DNA of 64,000 nt from Geovibrio ferrireducens (GCF_026226615.1 NZ_JAJAPB010000002.1:1-64000); one strand, 5' to 3'. Numbered from the stretch's first letter, positions 9,213 to 18,399 are shown. The notes: generated by a model from the letters alone, not told the origin. Made by a program: numbers and translations.

Positions 9213-10076
9213 TTATCTGATAACTTCCTGAGCGGGAACAACCGCACCCTGATACTTCTCCTCTATGAAGGCCTTAACCTCAGGTGAGGCAAGCACTTCC
9301 GCAAGCTTTACAAGGGCCTCTTCGTTCGCCCTTTCGGCTTTTACAACAAGGATATTTGAGTAAGGCGACTCCTTATCCTCTATGACGATAGCGTCCTTTG
9401 AAGGGTTGAGCCCCGCCTCAAGAGCGAAGTTGGTATTGATCACCGCTCCGGAAACATCCTCAAGCACACGGGGAAGCTGAGCAGCGTCAAGCGCTCTTAC
9501 CGTAATCTTTTTTGGATTTTCGGTTATGTCCTGAACTGTCGCCTTGATGCCCGCACCCTCAGCCAGCTTAATAAGCCCAGTTTTCTCAAGGAGAACAAGA
9601 GCACGCCCGCCGTTTGTGGGGTCGTTGGGGATTGCGACTACAGCGCCCTCAGCAACTTCATCAATCGACTTAACCTTAGCGGAGTAAAAGCCCATAGGTT
9701 CAATATGCACCTTTGCCACAGCCTTGAGGTTCAGCTTATGATCTGCGCTGAATGACTCAAGATACGGAAAATGCTGAAAAAAGTTCGCATCAAGCTCACC
9801 TTTGTCCAGTGCGAGGTTCGGCTGAACATAGTCAGTGAATGTAATTATTTCCAGATTAACACCCTGCTCCGCAAGAATGGGCTTTGCAAACTCAAGTATC
9901 TCCACATGGGGAACGGGGGTCGCGCCTATTTTCACTGCGGCAGTCTGCTGTTCAGCGGAAACAGCCTCGCCTGCGGCCTCTTTCTCTTCCTTTTTGCTGC
10001 ATCCTGCGAAAAGAACCGCGGATGCGATCAGAACCGCCGCACCGAGCAGCAGTTTTCTTAAAGTAACACCTTTCAT
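9213..10076 (-). CDS. metQ: Methionine ABC transporter substrate-binding lipoprotein MetQ
   Basis: This NlpA/MetQ-family protein of 287 residues has a lipoprotein signal with lipobox LFAGC (cysteine near residue 26), followed by a charged linker of Lys and Glu. The binding domain begins at VKIGATPVPHVEIL and contains DYVQPNLALDKGELDANFFQH and AIPNDPTNGGRALVLLEKTG, both hallmark MetQ blocks. It delivers methionine to the MetNI importer in the inner membrane. AAGGAGG sits ideally before the ATG. It is the last gene of metN-metI-metQ, 14 bp after metI, which is the normal arrangement. Confidence 0.93.
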   Translation of the reverse strand: MKGVTLRKLLLGAAVLIASAVLFAGCSKKEEKEAAGEAVSAEQQTAAVKIGATPVPHVEILEFAKPILAEQGVNLEIITFTDYVQPNLALDKGELDANFFQHFPYLESFSADHKLNLKAVAKVHIEPMGFYSAKVKSIDEVAEGAVVAIPNDPTNGGRALVLLEKTGLIKLAEGAGIKATVQDITENPKKITVRALDAAQLPRVLEDVSGAVINTNFALEAGLNPSKDAIVIEDKESPYSNILVVKAERANEEALVKLAEVLASPEVKAFIEEKYQGAVVPAQEVIR

Positions 10077-10090
10077 GTACTCCTCCTTAC

Positions 10091-10768
10091 TTATATCTTT
10101 CTTCCGTAGCTGTAGCGAACCGCCAGCCTCATACCCAGTGTCTGGATAAGCTGAACAATTATCACCAGCACCGCCACGGTTATTATCATCACGTCTGTCC
10201 TGAAACGGTTGTACCCGTACTGAATGGCAAGATCACCCAGACCGCCGCCGCCCACAGCGCCTGCCATTGCCGTGTAGCCCACAACATTGATCGCTGTGAT
10301 GGCAGCACCCAGAATCAGCGAGCTTCGGGATTCGGGCAGAAGCACCTTTGTTATTATCTGCCGGAGGGAAGCACCCATGGACTGCGCCGCCTCTATCACA
10401 CCAGCGGGAACCTCTTTCAGAGAGGTTTCCACTATCCTTGCCACAAAAGGTGCGGTTGAAATAACAAGGGGGACAATAGCCGCAGTTGTGCCGATGGATG
10501 TGCCCACAACTGCCCTTGTAAAGGGTATGAGCGCCACCATGAGCACTATGAACGGAGCGGAGCGGAGAATATTGATCACCGTGCCGAGGGTTTTCTCCAC
10601 CAAGGGATTGGGGAGTATGTGCCCCTTGGAGGACACCACAAGGTAAATCCCCAGCGGCAGGCCGATGATATATGCCATTATGCCGGACGCGGCAACCATG
10701 TACAGAGTCTCCCACACTGCGGGGGAAACCAGACTGAGCATTTTCAGCAGGTAAACAGAATCAGGCAT
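10091..10768 (-). CDS. metI: Methionine ABC transporter permease MetI
   Basis: This 225-residue permease has five or so membrane segments and the BPD_transp_1 EAA loop (VIEAAQSMGASLRQIITKVLLPES) that docks on the ATPase. The C-terminal block INVVGYTAMAGAVGGGGLGD is typical of MetI. It forms the transmembrane channel of the methionine importer with MetN and MetQ. Its ATG overlaps the 3' end of metN by 8 bp, so translation is probably coupled. Confidence 0.93.
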   Translation of the reverse strand: MPDSVYLLKMLSLVSPAVWETLYMVAASGIMAYIIGLPLGIYLVVSSKGHILPNPLVEKTLGTVINILRSAPFIVLMVALIPFTRAVVGTSIGTTAAIVPLVISTAPFVARIVETSLKEVPAGVIEAAQSMGASLRQIITKVLLPESRSSLILGAAITAINVVGYTAMAGAVGGGGLGDLAIQYGYNRFRTDVMIITVAVLVIIVQLIQTLGMRLAVRYSYGRKI

Positions 10769-11795
10769 CCGCCCCTCCCCTGTTCAGATATGAAAAAATG
10801 AGGTTATTCCTTTTGAGATATTCGTGAGCCCGCCCTCGTTCGTCTTCCGTTCCCCGTATTTCCAGTATCAGGTTGCCGAACAGGGATGAACGCAGATGCT
10901 CAATGCTGCCGTAAAGAATGTTTATCTGTACGCCGCACTCGGTTATGAGCCCGTTTATTATAGGCTTTGAGGCAGTGTCGCCGAGAAAGTTAATCCGCAC
11001 AAGCTCCGCATCAGCGTGAGTTGAAAGCTCCCTCATAAGATCAGCAGGCAGTTCTGCGGGGAAAACGCTGGAAACAAACTCCTTTGCCGTTTCGGACTTA
11101 GGTGAGGTGAAAACCTCTTCCACCGCGGCGTCCTCAACACATTTTGAGTCATGAAGAACGGCAACATGTGTGCAGATCTCCTTTATCACCTTCATTTCGT
11201 GGGTGATTATGACTATGGTGAGCCCAAGCTCACGGTTTATGTCTTTAAGCAGATTGAGAATTGAGAGAGTCGTCTGCGGGTCAAGGGCAGAGGTGGCCTC
11301 ATCGCAAAGGAGAACATCCGGCTTGAGGGCAAGCGCCCTTGCTATGCCCACTCTCTGCTTCTGTCCGCCGCTTAGCTCCGAAGGATAAGCGTCCGCCTTT
11401 TCAGAAAGGCTCACAAGAGGGAGAAGCTCCGCAACCCGTTTTTTTATATCTGCCTTCTTCATGCCGTCTATTTCCAGAGGGAAAGCGATATTCTCCGCCA
11501 CTGTCCTTGAGGCAAGGAGGTTGAAATGCTGAAAGATCATCCCTATTCTGCGCCTTGCTTTGCGGAGTTCAGCGCCTGAAAGGGATGTGAGATCCTGCCC
11601 GCTGACAAGTATCTGCCCTTCCGTGGGTTTTTCCAGAAGGTTCAGGCAGCGCACCAAAGTGCTCTTGCCCGCTCCGCTGAGGCCTATAATCCCGTAAACG
11701 GAGCCCTTGGGAATATTGAGACTTACCCCTGCCAGAGCGCGCACAGAGCTTCGCCCTGTGGAGTAAACCTTGCTTAAATTGTTAATCTGAATCAT
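10761..11795 (-). CDS. metN: Methionine ABC transporter ATP-binding protein MetN
   Basis: This 344-residue ATPase has Walker A GLSGAGKST (about 38-46), Q-loop IFQHFNLL, signature LSGGQKQR, Walker B LLCDEATSALD and the H-loop in IITHEM. The C-terminal NIL/ACT-like domain (about 265-340) is the regulatory methionine-binding domain of MetN, so import is probably inhibited by intracellular methionine. The frame opens with TTG at 11798, but the ATG at 11795 has AGAGGA at good spacing. It is first in metNIQ. The leader upstream contains a promoter and a terminator-like hairpin, described separately. Confidence 0.93.
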   Translation of the reverse strand: MIQINNLSKVYSTGRSSVRALAGVSLNIPKGSVYGIIGLSGAGKSTLVRCLNLLEKPTEGQILVSGQDLTSLSGAELRKARRRIGMIFQHFNLLASRTVAENIAFPLEIDGMKKADIKKRVAELLPLVSLSEKADAYPSELSGGQKQRVGIARALALKPDVLLCDEATSALDPQTTLSILNLLKDINRELGLTIVIITHEMKVIKEICTHVAVLHDSKCVEDAAVEEVFTSPKSETAKEFVSSVFPAELPADLMRELSTHADAELVRINFLGDTASKPIINGLITECGVQINILYGSIEHLRSSLFGNLILEIRGTEDERGRAHEYLKRNNLIFSYLNRGGADA

Positions 11796-11810
11796 CAATT
11801 TCCTCTGCCA

Positions 11811-11885
11811 TTACCGAAAAAAGCGTCCCAAAACAAAAAGGCTAAGAGCTTTCCCGAAAAGGAACCGCTTAGCCTTGGCTTTCAT
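11811..11885 (-). CDS. Possible 24-codon leader ORF overlapping the metNIQ terminator
   Basis: A 24-residue frame starts at ATG 11885, with AGGTGAAGTGG upstream as a possible ribosome site, and runs through the whole terminator hairpin to a TAA at 11811, 15 bp before metN. The peptide is basic and then hydrophobic (KAKAKRFLFGKALSLFVLGR). If translated, ribosomes would melt the hairpin. It has no methionine except the start, so classical methionine-codon attenuation is unlikely. It may be fortuitous. Confidence 0.3.
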   Translation of the reverse strand: MKAKAKRFLFGKALSLFVLGRFFR

Positions 11886-11944
11886 ATATATATCCACTTC
11901 ACCTATATTTTTTATAGGTTAAAATACGTGTGCAAAAAAGTCAA
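11830..11944 (-). promoter_or_regulatory. metNIQ leader: promoter, palindrome and terminator-like hairpin
   Basis: On the minus strand TTGACT (11939-11944) is 17 bp from a -10-like TAACCT (11916-11921). That -10 overlaps a palindrome, ACCTATA/TATAGGT (11901-11919). Downstream, GGCTAAG and CTTAGCC (11868-11874 with 11840-11846) enclose an inner GGAA/TTCC pair and are followed by a T-rich run (11830-11839). This forms a factor-independent terminator about 35 bp before metN, which suggests attenuation or a short separate RNA. No S-box, SAM-II or T-box consensus was recognised. Confidence 0.6.
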
Positions 11945-12004
11945 CTTGTTTGTTTTAACATGAATGCACTATACGCACAGCCGCGTCATGTGTGAAGCTG
12001 AAAC

Positions 12005-12916
12005 TCAGAAACCGAGCAGATTCTGAACCTCATCAATTGAGGGCATTCCGTCCTGTGCGCCGTGCTTGGTGGTGGAAATGGCAGCAGCAGCGTTAGCAAA
12101 CCTCACCGCCCCCGCAAGCTCCATCCCTTCGCCGAGGGCATATGCAAGCCCTGCGTTGAATGTGTCACCCGCCGCAGTGGTGTCCACAGTATTTACCTTA
12201 AACCCTGCGACATGGGCAAGCCTGCCTTTCTCATATATGTAAGCTCCGCGGCTTCCGGCCTTCATCACGGCGGTTCTGACCCCTTTTGATGTGAGCGCTT
12301 TTCCCGCGGCTGCGAACCCTGCCTCATCATCAGGGCGGATTCCGGTCAGCGCTTCCGCCTCTGTTTCGTTAGGCGTTATTATATCCACAAGCTTAAGAAG
12401 CTCGGAGGGAACATTCCCCGCCGGAGCCGGATCAAAGATTATCTCAGTCCCTGCGGCTTTTGCCGTCCTTGCCGCCTCAAGCACCGCCTCCATGGGAATC
12501 TCAAGCTGGAGCAGAAGAAAATCGGCCTTTGCGATAAGCTCCTTCTTCTCTTTTATATATGCCGCATCCACCCTTCCGTTTGCGCCGGGTATAATGATTA
12601 TCGAGTTTTCCCCGTTTTCATCCACAGTGATAACCGCTATGCCGGTTGAGGTTTCCTCACGGGTTATGCCTTCGGTGCTTATGCCAAGCTTCCTGAAATA
12701 CTCCATGTACTGCGCAGCGTAAATATCATTGCCCAGCTTGCCTGTCATTACCGTTTCAGCGCCCAGTTTAGAGAGAGCAACAGCCTGATTTGCCCCCTTG
12801 CCTCCGGTGAAGGTGGAAAAGGATTCGCCCTGAACAGTTTCTCCCTGTTTCGGAAAACGCTTTGTTCTGGTAACAAGGTCTATATTGAGGCTTCCCGCCA
12901 CGCAGAATCTGCTCAT
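12005..12916 (-). CDS. rbsK: Ribokinase
   Basis: This 303-residue PfkB-family sugar kinase has the N-terminal signature GGKGANQAVALSKLG (about 38-52) and the C-terminal signature DTTAAGDTFNAGLAYAL with the catalytic aspartate. Ribokinase phosphorylates cytoplasmic D-ribose to ribose-5-phosphate. The ATG has AAGGAGG upstream. Its first codons overlap the LacI-type regulator by 4 bp, so regulator and kinase form one unit transcribed away from the rbsDACB transporter genes. The context and full length make ribose the likely substrate. Confidence 0.9.
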   Translation of the reverse strand: MSRFCVAGSLNIDLVTRTKRFPKQGETVQGESFSTFTGGKGANQAVALSKLGAETVMTGKLGNDIYAAQYMEYFRKLGISTEGITREETSTGIAVITVDENGENSIIIIPGANGRVDAAYIKEKKELIAKADFLLLQLEIPMEAVLEAARTAKAAGTEIIFDPAPAGNVPSELLKLVDIITPNETEAEALTGIRPDDEAGFAAAGKALTSKGVRTAVMKAGSRGAYIYEKGRLAHVAGFKVNTVDTTAAGDTFNAGLAYALGEGMELAGAVRFANAAAAISTTKHGAQDGMPSIDEVQNLLGF

Positions 12917-13959
12917 AAATCCTCCTTAAAGTCCCTGATGCTTCTGACGCTCTTTCTTTCTATAACTTCGCCGCCTATCATTATCTTTTCATAGGGCATG
13001 CGGCTCCCCTCTTTTATTCTCTGAGTAAGAAGGCTTACCGCCTTTGAGCTTATCTTCTTCTTGGAAACGCTCACGGTACTCAGCGGGGGTTCGGTCATGG
13101 ATGCTGCGGGCAGGTTGTCAAACCCCACAACGGAAACATCTTCCGGAACTGCATACCCCTTTTCCCTGAGGGCGCGGATGCACCCCATGGCTATTATATC
13201 ATTCACGCAGAACAGAGCGGAAGGCATCCCTGCTCCCGAACTGAGTATTTCAAGCATATCCTTATACGCGCCTTCATATCTGGAATCAGCAGTGAAAAAG
13301 AAGCGCTCATCCGGAGTAATTCCCGCAAGCTCCAGAGATTTCACGAAGCTGCGCTTTCTGTGGGCGAAGTTGCTTGTCTCCCTTTTTCCGGTGACAATGC
13401 CTATCTCCCTGTGCCCCATACGGACAAGGTGGGTGACAGCATTATAAACGGATGAATCATTATTCATATCCACAAAGTCAAAAGGCATGTGCGGGTAGAG
13501 AAGATCTATAAAAACCAGCGGTATGTGCGATTTCAGAAAATGGGCAATGTCCTCTTCGTCAAGCTCGGTTCCGAGTATTACCGCGCCGTCAGCGCCGGAG
13601 GAGTTAAGATAAGAGGTAACCTCAGAGGGATTAAAGGAGGAAAACGCCGTGACTTCAAGGGAATAGCCCTTACTGCCCGCCTTCATCTGCGCTCCGTCTA
13701 TATAGTCGGCTATGAATGCCTTATGATTTTCGTTAAGTATTTGCCCGTGTTTAACAATATTAACAAAGAGCAGTGCCCTGTGCCTCTTTCTCGGCATTCC
13801 GCCCTCAAGCCCCTTGTAGTTGTTTTCGCGGGCTATTTTAAGGATGCGCTCCCTTGCCTCCGGCCCCACGCCGGGCTTGCCGTTCAGCACGAGGGACACG
13901 GCGGCGGGTGAAACATCTGCAAGCTTTGCGATTTCTGCGACTGTTATATTTTTTTTCAT
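12913..13959 (-). CDS. LacI-family ribose operon regulator
   Basis: The N-terminus carries a LacI helix-turn-helix (ITVAEIAKLADVSPAAVSLVLNGKPGVG, residues about 4-31), and the rest is a periplasmic-binding-protein-like effector domain with VVGFDNLPAASMTEPPLSTV near the C-terminus. It probably represses the ribose genes and is released by ribose or a phosphate derivative. The frame opens at 13965, but AGGA is correctly spaced for the third codon, an ATG at 13959. It is transcribed with rbsK and divergently from rbsD. Paired operators in the shared intergenic region overlap its own promoter, so it is probably autoregulated. Confidence 0.85.
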   Translation of the reverse strand: MKKNITVAEIAKLADVSPAAVSLVLNGKPGVGPEARERILKIARENNYKGLEGGMPRKRHRALLFVNIVKHGQILNENHKAFIADYIDGAQMKAGSKGYSLEVTAFSSFNPSEVTSYLNSSGADGAVILGTELDEEDIAHFLKSHIPLVFIDLLYPHMPFDFVDMNNDSSVYNAVTHLVRMGHREIGIVTGKRETSNFAHRKRSFVKSLELAGITPDERFFFTADSRYEGAYKDMLEILSSGAGMPSALFCVNDIIAMGCIRALREKGYAVPEDVSVVGFDNLPAASMTEPPLSTVSVSKKKISSKAVSLLTQRIKEGSRMPYEKIMIGGEVIERKSVRSIRDFKEDL

Positions 13960-14000
13960 TATCATTCCTGAGGTGGGCGGAACATATTTGTTTTATACTT

Positions 14001-14090
14001 ATTATATCACATTTTAGTAGCGTTCAACTAAATTTTTAGTAAAATTTTACTAAAATATTTACTTGATCTCTTCTTACCGTCTGGTATCAT
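14001..14090. promoter_or_regulatory. Divergent rbs promoters with two matched operators
   Basis: Two operators have the same form, TTTAGT-N8-ACTAAA, at 14013-14032 and 14035-14054. The second lies inside a perfect 22-bp palindrome (14034-14055). The minus-strand promoter has TATAAT (14001-14006) and a TTGAAC -35 (14022-14027, 15-bp spacing), and it overlaps the first operator. The plus-strand promoter TTGATC (14063-14068) with TATCAT (14085-14090, 16-bp spacing) begins just beyond the second. The adjoining LacI-family protein is the obvious binder. Confidence 0.7.
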
Positions 14091-14111
14091 TATTTTATAA
14101 AGGGTGCTGAT

Positions 14112-14531
14112 ATGAAAAAGGGACAGCTTCTCAACAGCCGTATTTCGGCAGTTATTTCGGAAATGGGGCACACGGATACCATAGTTATAGCAGATGCAGG
14201 TCTGCCCATACCCGCTTCCGCGGAAAGGATAGACCTTGCCCTCACCACCGGAGTGCCGGATTTTATCACCACCCTGCTTAATGTCCTCTCCGAGCTTCAG
14301 GTGGAGAAAATCACCATAGCCGAAGAGATAATCAAGGCTAACCACACGGTCTGGGACATGATAACCGCTGTGGTGAAGAAAACCGCAAAGGCTCAGGGCA
14401 AACCCATTGAAACCGCCATGGTTTCCCATGAAAGGTTCAAGGAAATGACCAAAAACGCTAAAGCCGTAATCCGCACAGGGGAGTGCACCCCTTACGCCAA
14501 TATAATCCTGCATTCCGGAGTGGTATTCTGA
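14112..14531 (+). CDS. rbsD: D-ribose pyranase
   Basis: This 139-residue RbsD/FucU-family protein begins MKKGQLLNSRISAVISEMGH and has DAGLPIPASAERIDLALTTG, the conserved active-site region. RbsD interconverts the pyranose and furanose forms of ribose so that ribokinase can use the sugar. It is the first gene of rbsDACB, with GGGTG upstream of the ATG. Its TGA overlaps the rbsA ATG by one base. Confidence 0.93.
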   Translation: MKKGQLLNSRISAVISEMGHTDTIVIADAGLPIPASAERIDLALTTGVPDFITTLLNVLSELQVEKITIAEEIIKANHTVWDMITAVVKKTAKAQGKPIETAMVSHERFKEMTKNAKAVIRTGECTPYANIILHSGVVF

Positions 14532-16036
14532 TGAACGCTGCCCCCCTGCTTGAGATGAAAAACATCACCAAGACATTCCCCGGAGTAAAAGCTCTGGACA
14601 ATGTTTCCCTGCGCATTTTCTCAGGTGAGGTGATGGCTCTTCTCGGTGAAAACGGGGCGGGCAAATCGACCCTGATGAAAATACTCAGCGGTGTTTACAC
14701 AATGGATTCAGGGGAAATGACTTACGACGGCAAAAAGCTCATGGTGCGTGACCCGAAAGACGCGCAGAATAAAGGCATAGCCATCATCCATCAGGAGCTT
14801 AACCTTATACCCGAACTGACCGTGAGTGAGAATATATTCCTCGGCCGTGAGCCTGTAAACCCGTTCGGCAAGATAAAATACGCCGAAATGAACGCTCTGG
14901 CGGCGGAATACCTCACACGCCTCGGCGAAAAAACATCCCCCTCTGCGAAGGTTTCGTCCCTCAGTGTCGGTCAGGCGCAGATGGTGGAGATAGCCAAGGC
15001 GCTTTCCATGAACGCAAGAGTGATAATAATGGACGAACCCACGGACGCTCTGACTGATGTGGAGACGGAAAACCTTTTTAAAGTAATAAATGAGCTTAAA
15101 AACGACGGCAAAGCGCTTGTTTATATTTCACACAAGCTTTTTGAGGTGTTTGAAGTCTGCGACAGGGCAACAATCCTCCGTGACGGTACGTTTGTGGATG
15201 AAAAGCCTGTCTTTGAACTTGATGAGGAGAGCATAATCCAGCTTATGGTGGGCAGACCTCTTCTTGAAAGATACCCTAAGTCTGAGTGTGCGCAGGGAGA
15301 AGTTGTTTTCGAGGCGGACAGTCTCACCAACCATCTTGTAAGCGACATCAGCTTCAAGGTGAGGCAAGGCGAAGTTGTGGGCATAGCCGGGCTTATGGGC
15401 TCCGGCAGAAGCGAAGTCGCCAAAACGGTCTTCGGTGTGCTCCCGCTCACTAAAGGGGAGATCAGGCTGAACGGAAAGCCGCTCAAAATAACCCATCCGG
15501 CCGGAGCAATAGCAGAAGGCATATCATATGTATCAGAAGACAGAAAACAGCTCGGCCTCATACTCGGCATGACAATAAAAGAGAACATCACCCTGCCCGC
15601 CCTGAAAAAATATCAGAATGCGTTCAGGCATGTTTCATATGATAAAGAGACCGAAACCTCCGAGGAATACATAAAGAAAATGTCCATAAAAACCACAGGC
15701 CCGTCACAGAAGGTAGTAAACCTCAGCGGTGGAAACCAGCAGAAGGTGGCAATCGCCAAGGGAGTGGTCACCGAACCGAAGGTGCTTATTCTGGATGAGC
15801 CCACAAGAGGTGTGGATGTCGGCGCAAAGAAAGAGATATATGAGCTGATAAACCTGCTCAAGGCCGACGGAATGGCTATTATACTCATTTCATCCGAACT
15901 GCCGGAGGTTCTGGGCATGAGCGACCGCATACTCGTCATGAGTGCCGGGCGCATAGCGGGCGAACTCAGCAGAAGTGATGCCACACAGGAAAAAATAATG
16001 ACGCTCGCCATAAGCGGGCTTACGCAGACCGCCTGA
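14531..16036 (+). CDS. rbsA: Ribose ABC transporter ATP-binding protein RbsA
   Basis: This 501-residue protein is a tandem ATPase of the sugar CUT2 class. The first cassette has GENGAGKST, LSVGQAQM and IIMDEPTDAL. The second has the degenerate Walker A GLMGSGRSEV, then LSGGNQQK and LILDEPTRGVDVGAK, as usual for RbsA/MglA. In the first cassette the usual PT(A/S)ALT reads PTDALT. It energises ribose import through RbsC. A longer frame from 14483 is open, but the ATG at 14531 overlaps the rbsD stop and gives the family N-terminus. Confidence 0.93.
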   Translation: MNAAPLLEMKNITKTFPGVKALDNVSLRIFSGEVMALLGENGAGKSTLMKILSGVYTMDSGEMTYDGKKLMVRDPKDAQNKGIAIIHQELNLIPELTVSENIFLGREPVNPFGKIKYAEMNALAAEYLTRLGEKTSPSAKVSSLSVGQAQMVEIAKALSMNARVIIMDEPTDALTDVETENLFKVINELKNDGKALVYISHKLFEVFEVCDRATILRDGTFVDEKPVFELDEESIIQLMVGRPLLERYPKSECAQGEVVFEADSLTNHLVSDISFKVRQGEVVGIAGLMGSGRSEVAKTVFGVLPLTKGEIRLNGKPLKITHPAGAIAEGISYVSEDRKQLGLILGMTIKENITLPALKKYQNAFRHVSYDKETETSEEYIKKMSIKTTGPSQKVVNLSGGNQQKVAIAKGVVTEPKVLILDEPTRGVDVGAKKEIYELINLLKADGMAIILISSELPEVLGMSDRILVMSAGRIAGELSRSDATQEKIMTLAISGLTQTA

Positions 16037-16064
16037 TAAATACATTAAAGACGGGGTTATTTAT

Positions 16065-17003
16065 ATGAAAATGACGGTTAAGGAATTTCTGATCAGGTTC
16101 AGGCCGCTTCTGGGTCTGCTGATTCTTGCTGTGATAGTTTCGCTTCTGAGTCCGAGATTTCTCACCGTCAGCAATATCCTCAACGTCCTGCGCCAGACAT
16201 CCATTAACGCAGTCATGGCAGCAGGTATGACATTCGTCATCCTCACAGGCGGCATTGACCTTTCTGTTGGTTCCATACTCGCCATTTGCGGCGCTGTTGC
16301 CGCATTCATGATCTCAAGCGGGTTTGACCCTTATATAACCATAGCGACCACCCTTCTTCTGGGAACTGTTCTGGGAGTTTTCGCCGGGGTAATCATCACA
16401 AAGGGAAAGGTGCAGCCGTTCATCGCAACCCTTGTGGCTATGACTCTTCTCAGGGGCGCAACCCTTGTTTTTACAGACGGCAAACCCATATCAACCGGAT
16501 TTGACGAAGGCTCGGATGTTTTCGCATGGTTCGGAACAGGCTATGTTCTGGGGATTCCCGTTCCGGTTTTTCTGATGATTCTTGTTTTTGCCGTTTCTTA
16601 CTATGTGCTTAAGTACACCCGCTTCGGAAGGTATGTTTACGCTGTCGGCGGAAACGAAGAAGCCTCCAGACTCTCAGGTGTCAGGGTCAGCAGGGTCAAG
16701 ACCGCAGTTTACGCCATAAGCGGCCTTCTCTCCGCACTGGCGGGGATAATCCTCACCGCCCGCCTCTCCTCCGCGCAGCCCACAGCGGGTGCCGGGTATG
16801 AGCTTGATGCCATAGCTGCTGTCGTGCTCGGCGGAACAAGCCTCGCAGGAGGCGTGGGAACAATCTTCGGAACTCTGATCGGCGCACTGATAATCGGCAT
16901 ACTTAACAATGCACTTAACCTCATGAACGTGTCCTCATACTACCAGATGATCGCTAAGGGGGCGGTGATTCTCATCGCGGTCCTTATGGATAGAAAGAAA
17001 TAA
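16065..17003 (+). CDS. rbsC: Ribose ABC transporter permease RbsC
   Basis: This 312-residue inner-membrane protein has eight to ten hydrophobic segments and the BPD_transp_2 family pattern, including [17 protein letters not shown] near residue 55 and the cytoplasmic coupling block [17 protein letters not shown]. It forms the ribose channel with RbsA and receives sugar from RbsB. It lies 28 bp after rbsA and 22 bp before rbsB on the same strand. Confidence 0.93.
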   Translation: MKMTVKEFLIRFRPLLGLLILAVIVSLLSPRFLTVSNILNVLRQTSINAVMAAGMTFVILTGGIDLSVGSILAICGAVAAFMISSGFDPYITIATTLLLGTVLGVFAGVIITKGKVQPFIATLVAMTLLRGATLVFTDGKPISTGFDEGSDVFAWFGTGYVLGIPVPVFLMILVFAVSYYVLKYTRFGRYVYAVGGNEEASRLSGVRVSRVKTAVYAISGLLSALAGIILTARLSSAQPTAGAGYELDAIAAVVLGGTSLAGGVGTIFGTLIGALIIGILNNALNLMNVSSYYQMIAKGAVILIAVLMDRKK

Positions 17004-17025
17004 CACTTATAAAAGGAGAGTCGGC

Positions 17026-17901
17026 ATGAAAAGGATCTTAGCTATCGCGGCGGCTTTCATTGCAATCACTGCAATGTCCGCCTTCTCTGCACAGAAACCC
17101 GTGGGGCTTGTTGTTTCCACACTTAACAACCCGTTCTTTGTAACGCTCAAGGACGGAGCCGTGGCAAAGGCAAAGGAGCTCGGTGTTCAGCTCATTGTTC
17201 TTGACTCGCAGAACGACCCCGCAAAGGAAATTGCAAACGTTGAAGACCTTCTTTCAAGAGGTGTCGCTGTTATACTCATCAACCCCACTGACTCTGACGC
17301 TGTGGGCAACGCAATCCGCATCGCAAACAGGGCGAAAGTTCCCGTTGTCACCCTTGACAGGGGCGCAAACGCTGGTCAGGTTGTTTCGCACATCGCCTCA
17401 GATAACGTAGCCGGCGGCAAAATGGCCGGCGAATACATAATCAAAAGCCTCGGCAAAAAAAGCAATGTTGTGGAACTTGAGGGAATACCCGGAACATCCG
17501 CAGCCAGAGACAGAGGCAAAGGCTTCAACGAAGCGCTTAAAGGTTCGCAGATCACTGTTATCGCCCGCCAGACAGCGGACTTCGACAGAACAAAAGGGCT
17601 TAACGTAATGGAGAACATCCTTCAGGCTCAGCCCGTGGTTGACGCTGTATTCGCCCATAATGATGAAATGGCGCTCGGCGCTCTCAGAGCTATTCAGGCT
17701 TCCGGCAGAAAAATCATGGTTGTGGGTTTTGATGCCACTGATGACGCTGTGAAAGCTGTTAAAGACGGCGCACTTTCCGCAACTGTCGCTCAGCAGCCCG
17801 CTTTCATAGGCGCTAAGGGTGTTGAGACCGCCAAAGCTGTTCTTGACGGCAAAAAGGTTCCCGCAAGCATACCCGTAGGGCTCAAACTCGTAACAAAATA
17901 A
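17026..17901 (+). CDS. rbsB: Ribose-binding periplasmic protein RbsB
   Basis: This 291-residue protein has a signal peptide (about 1-22, cleavage after a Ser-Ala-containing segment before QKPVG). The mature part is a Peripla_BP_4 domain with [15 protein letters not shown], the sugar-binding TLDRGAN block and [12 protein letters not shown]. It captures D-ribose in the periplasm for RbsAC. AAAAGGAGAG precedes the ATG. A terminator hairpin follows, closing the operon. Confidence 0.94.
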   Translation: MKRILAIAAAFIAITAMSAFSAQKPVGLVVSTLNNPFFVTLKDGAVAKAKELGVQLIVLDSQNDPAKEIANVEDLLSRGVAVILINPTDSDAVGNAIRIANRAKVPVVTLDRGANAGQVVSHIASDNVAGGKMAGEYIIKSLGKKSNVVELEGIPGTSAARDRGKGFNEALKGSQITVIARQTADFDRTKGLNVMENILQAQPVVDAVFAHNDEMALGALRAIQASGRKIMVVGFDATDDAVKAVKDGALSATVAQQPAFIGAKGVETAKAVLDGKKVPASIPVGLKLVTK

Positions 17902-17924
17902 TACTTACATACATCACCACCCTT

Positions 17925-17950
17925 GGGCGGGGGAAACTCCGCCCTTTTTT
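17925..17950 (+). terminator. Rho-independent terminator of rbsDACB
   Basis: GGGCGG (17925-17930) pairs with CCGCCC (17939-17944) and is followed by six T (17945-17950). It lies 23 bp after the rbsB stop codon. Confidence 0.85.
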
Positions 17951-18024
17951 GCATTTTTTGCGGCTTTTTCCGTCAGACTCATGTATAAATAAGAATAAAT
18001 CTAAAAAGAACAAAGGGTTTCCCC

Positions 18025-18399
18025 ATGAATAAGACAAACGATCTGTTCAGCAAATCCGCAGGAGAATACACTTACGGCGGCAGAGTCTGGATCGACAAAG
18101 GCGGAAAAAACTTTCTCGGACTGGGCAAAATACACTTTCTTGAGCTTATCAAGCAGCACGGTTCCATGTCAAAGGCTGCTTCTATCCTCAATATGTCATA
18201 CAGCAAGGCGTGGGGTATTGTTGACTCCATGAACACTCTGGCCAAAAAACCTCTGGTTGTGAAGAAAACAGGGGGCGCAGGCGGAGGCGGAGCAGAGCTC
18301 ACCGAGGAAGGGGAGCGGGTGCTTGAACTTTACTGGGAGTTTTCAAGGAACTTCGAACTGTTTCTTCTGGAACAAAGAGAAGTTATAGAGCAGCTTTAA
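18025..18399 (+). CDS. ModE-type winged-helix regulator, DNA-binding domain only
   Basis: This 124-residue protein matches the N-terminal domain of ModE: RVWIDKGGKNFLGLGKIHFL, then a LysR-like winged helix (HGSMSKAASILNMSYSKAWGIV) and the wing GGAGGGGAELTEEG. Full ModE carries two extra molybdate-binding MOP domains; these are absent. Stand-alone versions are common and often regulate molybdenum or tungsten transport or enzymes. No molybdate genes are next to it here. It lies between the ribose operon and the CRISPR locus and has its own upstream gap. The effector is unknown. Confidence 0.8.
   Translation: MNKTNDLFSKSAGEYTYGGRVWIDKGGKNFLGLGKIHFLELIKQHGSMSKAASILNMSYSKAWGIVDSMNTLAKKPLVVKKTGGAGGGGAELTEEGERVLELYWEFSRNFELFLLEQREVIEQL

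Noticed and set aside
11799-11945. SAM or T-box riboswitch before metN
   Set aside because: The leader is too short and lacks the conserved cores. Only a terminator hairpin and a palindrome are visible.
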